Source of the DNA: Pseudomonadota bacterium
GTDB taxonomy: Bacteria; Pseudomonadota; Gammaproteobacteria; Pseudomonadales; UBA5518
Reading direction: 5' to 3'
NCBI GenBank assembly: GCA_963204845.1
Contig: CAUJIL010000207.1
Span: 1-14,549 of the forward strand
Length of the DNA stretch: 14,549 bases
A program made the translations under genes and the position numbers. The first letter of the stretch is position 1; each line of letters opens with the position of its first letter. Positions 1 through 8,519 of this stretch are shown here, one piece after another. The notes beneath the pieces are model-generated. The model ran no database searches. It had not been told where the DNA came from and was given only the letters and a program-made list of their open reading frames with translations.

Positions 1-2918
<2,918 letters not shown>

Positions 2919-2933
2919 GGCGGCGCCTCACTC

Positions 2934-2960
2934 GCTGGGGCTGACACAAGTGCCCCCAGC
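2934..2960 (-). promoter_or_regulatory. Stem-loop in the gltB leader
   Basis: GCTGGGG (2934-2940) and CCCCAGC (2954-2960) form a perfect 7-bp stem around a 13-nt loop. On the gltB transcript it ends 15 nt before the ATG, directly upstream of the GAGG ribosome site. It could affect translation or message stability. There is no U tract, so it is not a classical terminator. Confidence 0.4.
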
Positions 2961-2984
2961 TTAGTGTGCTCCCTCAACCAAATA

Positions 2985-3051
2985 AATGGGGTCAGAGTCA
3001 AATTATCAGGTTATTCTTTGACCTGGCGCCTTAATTGGGGACAGAGTCGTT
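2985..3051. repeat. RAYT-associated repeat pair, GGGG(T/A)CAGAGTC
   Basis: Two direct copies of GGGGTCAGAGTC (2988-2999) and GGGGACAGAGTC (3037-3048) lie 49 nt apart. Between them is a nested inverted repeat: AATTA (3001-3005) pairs with TAATT (3032-3036), and CAGGT (3007-3011) with ACCTG (3021-3025). From memory, such motifs recur beside REP-associated tyrosine transposases in gammaproteobacteria. The second copy lies inside the 3' end of the transposase gene; the first lies between that gene and gltB. Confidence 0.7.
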
Positions 3052-3731
3052 CGGGGCGGACGACCGCGTCGAGCCGGAACGACACGCAGCCCGGTTTCGC
3101 TGGCCACCCGGTTCAGGAACGTTTGCGAACCCAACGCCCGCCCGCGCACCACCGAGAGCGCGAACGCCTGGGCCTCGGCGTTCGGCACCCCTTCCTCGAG
3201 AAAACGTCGCCAGGCCGCCTCCCGCTCGAAGGGCGTGTTGCCCAGCGACCAGAACAGCGCGTGATCGGTCAGCAGCGCGTCGGTACGCAACCCGAGGTGG
3301 TGGCGCGCACTGGACCACGCGAATGCCTCCGCGCTGGCCACCATGCCCGCACGCACCGGATTCAGTTCGATGTAGCGCATGCAGGCGAGCAGGTAGGACT
3401 CGCTTTCGATCAGGCTGGAACGGAAACGGCCCTCCCACAGCGTGCCGCTGCGGCCGTGGCGGTGATTGAACCAGCCGACGTAATTGCGCCCCAGCACCTG
3501 CATCATGCGGCTCAGTGCGTCGGCTGCCGCCGGCGTGCCGAGCAGGTGGACGTGGTTGTCCATCAGCACGTAGGCGTGCAGCGCGACGCCGGCGCTCACG
3601 GCCGCCTCGCGCAGCATGGCCAGGTACTCCTCGCGATCACTGGCGTCGACGAAGATCGGGCAGCGGTTGTTGCCACGCTGGATCAGATGATGGGGGTAGC
3701 CGGCCACCGCCAGCCGTCGGGATCTCGCCAT
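3006..3731 (-). CDS. REP-associated tyrosine transposase (RAYT, Y1/HUH family)
   Basis: A 241-aa single-strand DNA transposase of the IS200/IS605-like Y1 superfamily, domesticated type that acts on REP palindromes. Visible family blocks are YPHHLIQRGNNR (residues 12-23), the HUH metal motif H60-V-H62 within MDNHVHLL, LWEGRF (98-103), and YIELNPVRAGM (120-130) with the likely nucleophile Tyr120. RRGRPP near the end is a common RAYT C-terminal basic stretch. I chose the ATG at 3731 because the family begins just before the YPHH block; GGAGG lies 14 nt upstream, which is rather far. A longer reading to 3854 would translate through palindromic DNA. The last ~15 residues come from the repeat at 3033-3051. 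No second transposase or IS ends are seen. Family call is firm; activity is unknown. Confidence 0.92.
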   Translation of the reverse strand: MARSRRLAVAGYPHHLIQRGNNRCPIFVDASDREEYLAMLREAAVSAGVALHAYVLMDNHVHLLGTPAAADALSRMMQVLGRNYVGWFNHRHGRSGTLWEGRFRSSLIESESYLLACMRYIELNPVRAGMVASAEAFAWSSARHHLGLRTDALLTDHALFWSLGNTPFEREAAWRRFLEEGVPNAEAQAFALSVVRGRALGSQTFLNRVASETGLRVVPARRGRPPRTTLSPIKAPGQRIT

Positions 3732-3785
3732 GGGCGCGTCGTCGGCCTCCCTCGCGTCGGTTGCTTGCGATTGCCGTGCGTGCTC

Positions 3786-3957
3786 CCGGTTCGAACCGGT
3801 GGCGGCACCGGTGACCTGGATCGCGGCCGCGCCATTCGCGGATCGTCCGGTCAAAGACCGGACCTGCGCGCCTCAGCGGACCTCGTCGCCCAAGCCTGGT
3901 GGGTTCGGCCACGGGCCGAACCTGCGGCTTTCACCGGTGGTGTCGGTACCCGCCGAC
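3786..3957. repeat. Cluster of REP/BIME-like palindromes upstream of the RAYT gene
   Basis: At least five inverted repeats are packed into ~170 nt between the RAYT start and the stop of the next gene. They are CCGGTTCGAACCGG (3786-3799, perfect), ACCGGTG-GCGG-CACCGGT (3795-3812), TCCGGTC-AAA-GACCGGA (3846-3862), GGTTCGGCC-ACG-GGCCGAACC (3902-3922, 9-bp stem, 3-nt loop), and GTCGG-N6-CCGAC (3942-3957). Short GC-rich hairpins with 3-nt loops next to a RAYT fit REP elements. None is followed by a T tract, so they are not obvious terminators. Confidence 0.6.
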
Positions 3958-3959
3958 GA

Positions 3960-4298
3960 TCAGTTGCGCGCCTTGAACGCCTTCACCGCCTGGTTGAACG
4001 CCTCGGCCACCGCGGTCTGCTCGTCGACGGTCGCGTTGTGGTTCGCGACGCGCGCCGCTTTCGCTTCCGCGGTGTCGGCCTCACCGGCCGCCACACCCTC
4101 CTGCTCGAGACAGCTCATGTAGGCGTTTCCGCTCGCGATATAGGCCTTCATGGACTGCTGCGCGGCCTGCATGTCCTCGAGCGTGGCGGTGTTGCCGTCG
4201 GGAAGCGCCGGCGCGGCTTCGCGCGCGCACTCCGCCACTGCGGTGGCGGCACCAAGGCACAGGCAAAGCGACAGGAACGACAGGGGCAAGCGACGCAT
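3960..4298 (-). CDS. Small exported alanine-rich protein, function unknown
   Basis: A 112-aa protein with a clear Sec signal peptide: MRR, a hydrophobic core to about residue 20, and likely cleavage after AVA (residue 22). The ~90-aa mature part has only two cysteines (Cys24, Cys63), which could form a disulfide in the periplasm. It is predicted helical and rich in Ala, Glu and Gln. The pattern CxREAAPxLPDG, then YMSCLEQE, then HNATVDEQ and FNQAVKAFKAR, resembles a widespread uncharacterised exported family of beta- and gammaproteobacteria (from memory, no named domain). GGAGA lies 7 nt before the ATG. A weak promoter is proposed at 4349-4377, so it is probably transcribed separately from the SDR gene upstream. 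I do not assign a function. Confidence 0.8.
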   Translation of the reverse strand: MRRLPLSFLSLCLCLGAATAVAECAREAAPALPDGNTATLEDMQAAQQSMKAYIASGNAYMSCLEQEGVAAGEADTAEAKAARVANHNATVDEQTAVAEAFNQAVKAFKARN

Positions 4299-4328
4299 GA
4301 TCGGGTCTCCGCTGGGGTTGTGGTTATG

Positions 4329-4343
4329 CGCCTCGGCGAGGCG
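4329..4343. other. Stem-loop CGCCTC-GGC-GAGGCG
   Basis: A perfect 6-bp stem with a 3-nt loop between the SDR stop (4391) and the small exported protein start (4298). It could end the PTPS-SDR transcript or lie at the 5' end of the small gene's message. There is no T run after it on the minus strand. Confidence 0.3.
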
Positions 4344-4348
4344 TCACG

Positions 4349-4377
4349 ACTCTAGCCGAGCACGCGCCCGCCTACAA
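4349..4377 (-). promoter_or_regulatory. Candidate sigma-70 promoter for the small exported protein
   Basis: On the minus strand TTGTAG (4372-4377) and TAGAGT (4349-4354) are separated by exactly 17 nt. They match the -35 and -10 consensus at 3/6 and 4/6. The predicted start near 4342 gives a leader of about 44 nt. The match is weak and rests mostly on spacing and position. Confidence 0.3.
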
Positions 4378-4390
4378 CCGCCGTCCGCGC

Positions 4391-5092
4391 TCAGCGTTCG
4401 ATCTGCCCCAGGTTGGCGTGGATCACCGCCCCGTTGACGGCCGGGTTGGTCGCGCAGAACAGGATGACGCGGGCGATCTCCTGCGGCTCGACCAGCCGGC
4501 CGAAGGTGCTGCCCGCGGCGATGGACGCGAGCACGGCCGGCTCGCCTCCGACGTGGTCGCGCAGCATCTCGGTGTCGGTAAAGCCCGGACACACGCACAC
4601 CGAGTGGATGCGGCGCCCCGCGAGATCCTGCGCGGTCGCGCGCGCCAGGCCCACCAGCGCGTGCTTGGACACCACGTACGCGCAGGAACCGGCGACCGCC
4701 TTCTCGCCGAGCGTGGAGCCCACGTAGACGATCGCGGACCCCGGCCCCATCCGCGGCAGCAGCAGCTGGTCGAGCTGCACGCAGGCGAGCAGGTTCACCT
4801 GCAGCACCTCGCGCAGTGTGGCTTGCGTGACGCTCGCCACGCTGTCACGCGTGAGCAGCCCCGCGTTGTGCACCAGCGCGATCGTGTCACTGCCCGCGAC
4901 CGCGGCCAGCACTTCCTCGCCGTGGCGCTCCGCCCAGCCCGGATCCGACAGATCGGCGGCGACGTGATGCGCGCCCGCTACCGCGCAGGCGCGGCGCGCG
5001 ACGCTGACGACACTCCAGCCAGCCGCGGCGAATTCGCGCGCGGTTGCCAGCCCGATGCCGCGACTGCCCCCCGTGATCACCAGCGTCTTCAT
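4391..5092 (-). CDS. Short-chain dehydrogenase/reductase coupled to the PTPS-like gene
   Basis: A 233-aa classical SDR, an NAD(P)-dependent oxidoreductase with a Rossmann fold. Visible are the cofactor motif TGGSRGIG (7-14), HNAG (75-78, a variant of NNAG), and the full catalytic tetrad Asn100, Ser126, Tyr139 and Lys143 (YVVSK). PGFTDTEM follows in the usual place. The ATG at 5092 is 7 nt after the stop of the upstream PTPS-like gene, and GAGG of its ribosome site overlaps that stop region, so the two are almost certainly one transcript with coupled translation. That pairing suggests a pterin-related reductase, such as a sepiapterin- or dihydropterin-reductase-like step. The motif is classical (SRGIG), not the RRIG-like form seen in FolM or PTR1, so the substrate remains inference. 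Confidence 0.92.
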   Translation of the reverse strand: MKTLVITGGSRGIGLATAREFAAAGWSVVSVARRACAVAGAHHVAADLSDPGWAERHGEEVLAAVAGSDTIALVHNAGLLTRDSVASVTQATLREVLQVNLLACVQLDQLLLPRMGPGSAIVYVGSTLGEKAVAGSCAYVVSKHALVGLARATAQDLAGRRIHSVCVCPGFTDTEMLRDHVGGEPAVLASIAAGSTFGRLVEPQEIARVILFCATNPAVNGAVIHANLGQIER

Positions 5093-5099
5093 GCGCGCC

Positions 5100-5591
5100 T
5101 CAGGCTTTGCGCCAGTGGCAGGAGCCCCACTGCCCCGGCCCCGACGAGACCTTGATCGTGACCTCACGGATGTCGTGGCGGTCGATCAGTTCCCGATCCT
5201 CGAGCAGACGCTCGAGCAGATAACGCGCATATTCCTCGACGGTCGCGTTGCGCACTGGCAACAGCAGCGTGTCGCCGCGCGGGAACAGCAGTTCCTCGGC
5301 GGCGAACCGCACGCTGTAGTGCGCGCCGCTCTGGCTGATCCGCAGGTGCGGCGAATCCGCGGGCAGCAGCATGTATTCGTCGAGCGCGGCGCACAGGCTC
5401 TCGAGCTTGTCCTTCAATATGCGGTAGCTGAAGCACATGCCGTTGTCGCCCACCGGCGCCGTCAACGAGGCTGCGACGCGGAAATTGTGCCCGTGCAGCC
5501 GTTCGCGTTCCGTCGCGGAAAAGATGGTGAAGTGCGCCGCGGAGAACTTCAGGTACTCCTTGGCCAGGTCGATGGTCGTGAGTTGTTCCAA
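5100..5591 (-). CDS. 6-pyruvoyl-tetrahydropterin synthase/QueD family protein, PTPS-III-like (ExxHGH, no Cys)
   Basis: A COG0720-type tunnelling-fold protein, 163 aa from the TTG at 5591. His20, His33 and His35 (AAHF and LHGH) are the zinc ligands. In QueD the catalytic Cys stands four residues before the first His of HGH; here that place is Arg29, followed by Glu30, giving E30-R-L-H33-G-H35. ExxHGH without Cys is the signature described for PTPS-III, which converts dihydroneopterin triphosphate to 6-hydroxymethyl-dihydropterin for folate synthesis in place of FolB. The NATVEEYA block matches the usual PT-E-N region. The Glu that normally anchors the pterin near the C-terminus (xETP) appears as Ser in VSSGPGQW, so the pocket may differ. 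I chose TTG 5591 because GGGGAG lies 7 nt upstream; another TTG at 5627 has no ribosome site. An SDR follows 7 nt later. Confidence 0.85.
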   Translation of the reverse strand: MEQLTTIDLAKEYLKFSAAHFTIFSATERERLHGHNFRVAASLTAPVGDNGMCFSYRILKDKLESLCAALDEYMLLPADSPHLRISQSGAHYSVRFAAEELLFPRGDTLLLPVRNATVEEYARYLLERLLEDRELIDRHDIREVTIKVSSGPGQWGSCHWRKA

Positions 5592-5632
5592 GCCCGCGCT
5601 CCCCTGCTGCTGCCCGTTCGATGCCAATTGTC

Positions 5633-5638
5633 ACTATA
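5633..5638 (-). promoter_or_regulatory. Candidate -10 element (TATAGT) for the PTPS-SDR operon
   Basis: TATAGT on the minus strand matches TATAAT at 5/6. Transcription would start near 5626, giving a ~35-nt leader to TTG 5591. No good -35 is visible 16-18 nt upstream. This placement argues against the earlier TTG at 5627 as the start codon. Confidence 0.35.
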
Positions 5639-5773
5639 GCCGAGCGATCCACGCGTGCGGGTCCGCTGTCGGCCCGTTTACGTATGTGCGCCTGCCGCAG
5701 ATCAACGGTGCGTTTGCGCGCGCGCCGCGGACCGGGCACCATCGCCGGGCACGAACCGACGGGAGAAGCGGGA

Positions 5774-7582
5774 ATGCGCGCACTGGCAACGGCAATCGGG
5801 CTGCTGGCGTCACTCGGCGCGACTGGAGCAGCAGCGATCGAATACACGGTGCGCGCCGCCGACGGCGCACCGCTCGCGAACGCGATGGTCACCCGGGTGC
5901 CCGCGGGCACCCCGCCACCCGACACCTCCGACAACGGGTACCCCGCGCCCGGCGCGACCCACCGCGCCCCCGAGCGCATCACGCGCTTCAGCGACGCCGC
6001 GGGTACGGTGCGCTTTCCGCCGGCGCCGGGACTGGTCGACCTCAGGGCGCGCAAGCCCGGTTTCGCTGACACCCGCCTGGTGGCGCTGCGTGCCGACGAG
6101 ACGCCCGAACTGGTGCTGCGGCCGCAGCCGGATGCCCTGGCGCTCGCGAATTCCAAGCCGTCGAACCTGTGGCTGGCCCGCATGGATTTCGGCGGGGACC
6201 ACCGCCTGCGCGAGCATTTCCTGCTGCATTGCGCGTTCTGCCACCAGCAGGGTTCACCGTTCATGCGTGCGAACCGCACCGCGGAAGACTGGGCAGCCGT
6301 CTTCGACCGCATGAACCGCTACGGCGCGCAGGCCGCCCACGATGCCCGCGCACCGTTCGCGCAGTACCTGCATGCGCGCCACGCGGAACTGCTGCGCGAC
6401 CCCGGCCTGCTGCCGGACTTCGAGCCCTGGCCCGGCCGACTGGCCGGAGTCACCCTCAGCGAGTGGCCGCTGGGCGACTCGCTGTCGCAACTGCACGACC
6501 TGCTGCTGCATCCGAACGGCATGGTCTACACCGGCGACAACCTGATGGACCGCATCTACGAGATCGATCCGCTGAGCGGCGACTACCGTGTCTACCGTAT
6601 CCCGCACGCGCCCGACGCCACGATCGGCGGCATCCTCGGCAACCGCTTCGCCGCCGGCTACCCGAAGGTCGAGAACTACGTCGGCGTGCATTCCTTCGCC
6701 CTGTCACCCACCGACGGCCACCTCTTCATCACGCCGTCGATGCAGCAGTCGCTGCTCGAGTTCGACCCGGTTTCCAAACGCTTCACCGAATGGAAGATGG
6801 ATCGCGGCTTCTACCCGCACACGATCCGCATCGACGCCCGCGACCGCGTCTGGTTCACGCTGGCGCTGAGTTCGCAGGTGGCGATGTTCGACCGCCGCAC
6901 GCAGACGTTCACCTGGTACGAACTGCCCGCACGCGGCTGGCGCGAACGCGCGCTGCTCGCCATCGTCAACTGGCGGCTGGGACGCGGTGCGGTGGAGACG
7001 CCGCCGAAATATGACTACGGGACCAGCGGTTTTCCCCTGCCGTACGGCATCGATATCGCGCCCGACGGGACGGTCTGGGTGGCGCGTCTGCATGCCGGCG
7101 ACATCGCGCGGATCGACCCGGCCAGCGGCTCGGTGACGATGATCCCCACCCCGTTCAGCGGCCCGCGCCGGCTGCGTTGCGACGCCGACGGCAATCCGTG
7201 GATCACCGGCTTTTCGTCCGGCCTGATCGCCCGCTACGACGCGCGCGCCGGGCGCTTCGACACCTTCCCGTTGCCGGTGCAGAGCGAGACCCCATATGCG
7301 CTGAACGTGGACCGGCAGCGCCACGTGGTGTGGGTGACCGGCAACCAGTCGGATTCGCTGCTGCGCTTCGACATCGCGACCCGGACCTGGACCGTCTACC
7401 CGCTGGCGCGTTACCGCAGCTTCACGCGCGACATCGAGATCGATGCCGACGGCAGTGTCTACACGACGATCTCGAACTTCCCGGCCTGGCAAATCGAGGA
7501 AGCGCAGCCGATGCTGATCCGGTTGCAGGACGAAGCAGGGCGCCCGGAGGCGCCCTGTGCATCGAAGGAAGGATGCAGGTGA
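5774..7582 (+). CDS. Secreted heme c / virginiamycin B lyase-like beta-propeller protein
   Basis: A 602-aa multidomain exported protein. Residues 1-21 form a Sec signal peptide with cleavage after AAA. Residues ~22-115 read as a carboxypeptidase-regulatory-like beta-sandwich (IEYTVRAADGAPLANAMVTR, then a DLRARKPGF strand). C153-A-F-C156-H157 is a heme c attachment site in a ~70-aa cytochrome-like segment. Met ligand candidates follow in GSPFM and FDRMNRYGA. From ~220 to ~590 at least six Vgb-type blades are visible, such as PHTIRIDARDRVWFT (~348), PYGIDIAPDGTVWVA (~423), PRRLRCDADGNPWIT (~465) and TRDIEIDADGSVYTT (~552). The likely role is a periplasmic redox-linked lyase or binding propeller; the substrate is unknown. 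GGGAGA precedes the ATG at 5774; an in-frame extension to 5621 overlaps the divergent promoter region and was rejected. It diverges from the PTPS-SDR pair. Confidence 0.9.
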   Translation: MRALATAIGLLASLGATGAAAIEYTVRAADGAPLANAMVTRVPAGTPPPDTSDNGYPAPGATHRAPERITRFSDAAGTVRFPPAPGLVDLRARKPGFADTRLVALRADETPELVLRPQPDALALANSKPSNLWLARMDFGGDHRLREHFLLHCAFCHQQGSPFMRANRTAEDWAAVFDRMNRYGAQAAHDARAPFAQYLHARHAELLRDPGLLPDFEPWPGRLAGVTLSEWPLGDSLSQLHDLLLHPNGMVYTGDNLMDRIYEIDPLSGDYRVYRIPHAPDATIGGILGNRFAAGYPKVENYVGVHSFALSPTDGHLFITPSMQQSLLEFDPVSKRFTEWKMDRGFYPHTIRIDARDRVWFTLALSSQVAMFDRRTQTFTWYELPARGWRERALLAIVNWRLGRGAVETPPKYDYGTSGFPLPYGIDIAPDGTVWVARLHAGDIARIDPASGSVTMIPTPFSGPRRLRCDADGNPWITGFSSGLIARYDARAGRFDTFPLPVQSETPYALNVDRQRHVVWVTGNQSDSLLRFDIATRTWTVYPLARYRSFTRDIEIDADGSVYTTISNFPAWQIEEAQPMLIRLQDEAGRPEAPCASKEGCR

Positions 7583-7590
7583 GGAGCGGT

Positions 7591-7616
7591 CACGCCGGCC
7601 GCGAGGGACCGGCGTG
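7591..7616. terminator. Stem-loop between convergent genes
   Basis: CACGCCGG (7591-7598) and CCGGCGTG (7609-7616) form a perfect 8-bp GC-rich stem with a 10-nt loop. It lies 8 nt after the propeller stop and 11 nt before the PEP-CTERM stop, where a bidirectional terminator is expected. No T tract follows on either strand. Confidence 0.45.
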
Positions 7617-7627
7617 CTGCCCTCAGC

Positions 7628-8251
7628 TCACGTGCGGCGACGCGCGATCCCGAGTCCCATCAGTCCCAGGCCGAGCAGACCCAGCGTGCCCGGAACCGGC
7701 ACTTCGTTGGGGATCTCGACCGTAATGCTGCTCAGCTTGAAGCGGTCGTTACGGTCGAAGGTGGTGTCGGCACCGAAGCTGAACTGGCTACCCGCATAGC
7801 CGCTGCCGAAGTTGACGACGCTCGCGAGGAACTCCTCGTCCAGCACGTTCGAACCGTCCACGCCCAGATCGAAGCGGCCGGCGAAGTTCGGGTAGAAGGT
7901 CGCCGACAACAGGGTCACGGTCTTGCTGCCGAAGTCCAGCGTGATCGTCTCGTCCGGACCGCTGGAATCGGCCCAGTGCTGGTCACCGTAGGCGGTGCCG
8001 CAATCGGTGGCCGGAGCGGCGGCACCGGTGCACACCAGCAGGCCCCAGCTGCTGCGCGAGATCCACGACGGATCGCTGCCGTCATTTGCCGCGCTTGCGT
8101 CCAGCGTGGTGACGCTGTCGCTGCCGGTAACCGTGACCGACGCCCCGAAGCTGCGCGCCCCGGTGAAGTCGAACGTGACGGTCGCTGCGTGCGCTGCGCT
8201 GAACGCGAGCAACCCCGCCGCCACCATTGCTGCTCGTGTGAGATTCTTCAT
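7628..8251 (-). CDS. PEP-CTERM sorting domain protein
   Basis: A 207-aa exported protein. Residues 1-22 (MKNLTRAAMVAAGLLAF to AHA) are a Sec signal peptide. The mature part is a Ser/Thr/Gly/Asp-rich beta domain with two cysteines, in LLVCTG and TDCGTAYG. The C-terminus carries the tripartite exosortase signal: VPVPGT, a Gly/Leu-rich membrane segment (LGLLGLGLMGLG), then ARRRT. VPxPGT is a common variant of the VPEP box. Exosortase removes such tags and the proteins are delivered to the outer surface or exopolysaccharide matrix; no exosortase gene is in this window. AAGGAG lies 6 nt before the ATG at 8251, which fixes the start. A longer reading to 8326 would begin upstream of the RpoN promoter and is rejected. 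A sigma-54 promoter lies ~55 nt upstream. Confidence 0.93.
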   Translation of the reverse strand: MKNLTRAAMVAAGLLAFSAAHAATVTFDFTGARSFGASVTVTGSDSVTTLDASAANDGSDPSWISRSSWGLLVCTGAAAPATDCGTAYGDQHWADSSGPDETITLDFGSKTVTLLSATFYPNFAGRFDLGVDGSNVLDEEFLASVVNFGSGYAGSQFSFGADTTFDRNDRFKLSSITVEIPNEVPVPGTLGLLGLGLMGLGIARRRT

Positions 8252-8305
8252 GACGGACTCCTTGTAGGTTGAAAGCACCGGGTTCAGCCGGTTCGCCAGT
8301 AAGTT

Positions 8306-8321
8306 AGCAATGGACGTGCCA
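8306..8321 (-). promoter_or_regulatory. Sigma-54 (RpoN) -24/-12 promoter of the PEP-CTERM gene
   Basis: On the minus strand the 16 bases read TGGCACGTCCATTGCT, a full match to TGGCACG-N4-TTGCW. The invariant GG (8319-8320) and GC (8307-8308) are correctly spaced, and a C precedes the TGG. Transcription would start near 8295, giving a ~45-nt leader with a good ribosome site. RpoN with the PrsK/PrsR two-component system is known to control PEP-CTERM genes in some proteobacteria. Confidence 0.85.
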
Positions 8322-8360
8322 GTCATTTGTTGTCTATTAATTTCAATGTGTTACGATTTT

Positions 8361-8380
8361 CTTCGGGTTTTATCCTGAAG
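8361..8380 (-). promoter_or_regulatory. Imperfect dyad, possible activator site upstream of the RpoN promoter
   Basis: CTTCGGG (8361-8367) and CCTGAAG (8374-8380) form a 7-bp inverted repeat with one G-T-type mismatch, around an AT-rich 6-nt spacer. It lies 40-60 nt upstream of the -24 element in AT-rich DNA. A sigma-54 promoter needs an upstream activator site and this is the best visible candidate. It could equally be chance. Confidence 0.2.
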
Positions 8381-8459
8381 CAATCTGTAAAAGGTTCCGA
8401 CAGTCGCACCACCTCGGCGGCGGCTCCGTCGGTCGTCCCCGCGCCACAGCGCACCCCGT

Positions 8460-8488
8460 TTGCAGTGGCCTCGGTCACGCGGTATACA
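8460..8488 (+). promoter_or_regulatory. Candidate sigma-70 promoter for the quinone oxidoreductase gene
   Basis: TTGCAG (8460-8465) and TATACA (8483-8488) are 17 nt apart, matching the consensus at 3/6 and 4/6. The predicted start near 8495 leaves a ~25-nt leader before the ATG at 8520. The rest of 8322-8459 shows no gene. Confidence 0.4.
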
Positions 8489-8519
8489 GATACCTCCACC
8501 ACCATCGAGGCCCCCGCGG

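Noticed and set aside
3732..3854. Longer N-terminus for the RAYT protein
   Set aside because: It would translate palindromic repeats, and family members begin just before the YPHH block.
3902..3922. Intrinsic terminator after the small exported gene
   Set aside because: The hairpin is strong but has no T tract on either strand, and several similar palindromes lie beside it. A REP element fits better.
3786..3957. CRISPR array
   Set aside because: The palindromes differ in sequence and spacing, there are no identical repeats with unique spacers, and no cas genes are present.
5621..5773. Longer N-terminus for the heme/propeller protein
   Set aside because: It overlaps the divergent PTPS promoter and hides the signal peptide. 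The ATG at 5774 has a good ribosome site.
5774..7582. Streptogramin (virginiamycin B) resistance gene
   Set aside because: Only the propeller resembles Vgb. The signal peptide, heme motif and extra domain make antibiotic inactivation unlikely, and the Vgb catalytic residues could not be confirmed by eye.
8252..8326. Longer N-terminus for the PEP-CTERM protein
   Set aside because: It would begin upstream of the RpoN promoter and put 25 residues before a clean signal peptide. The ATG at 8251 has a strong ribosome site.
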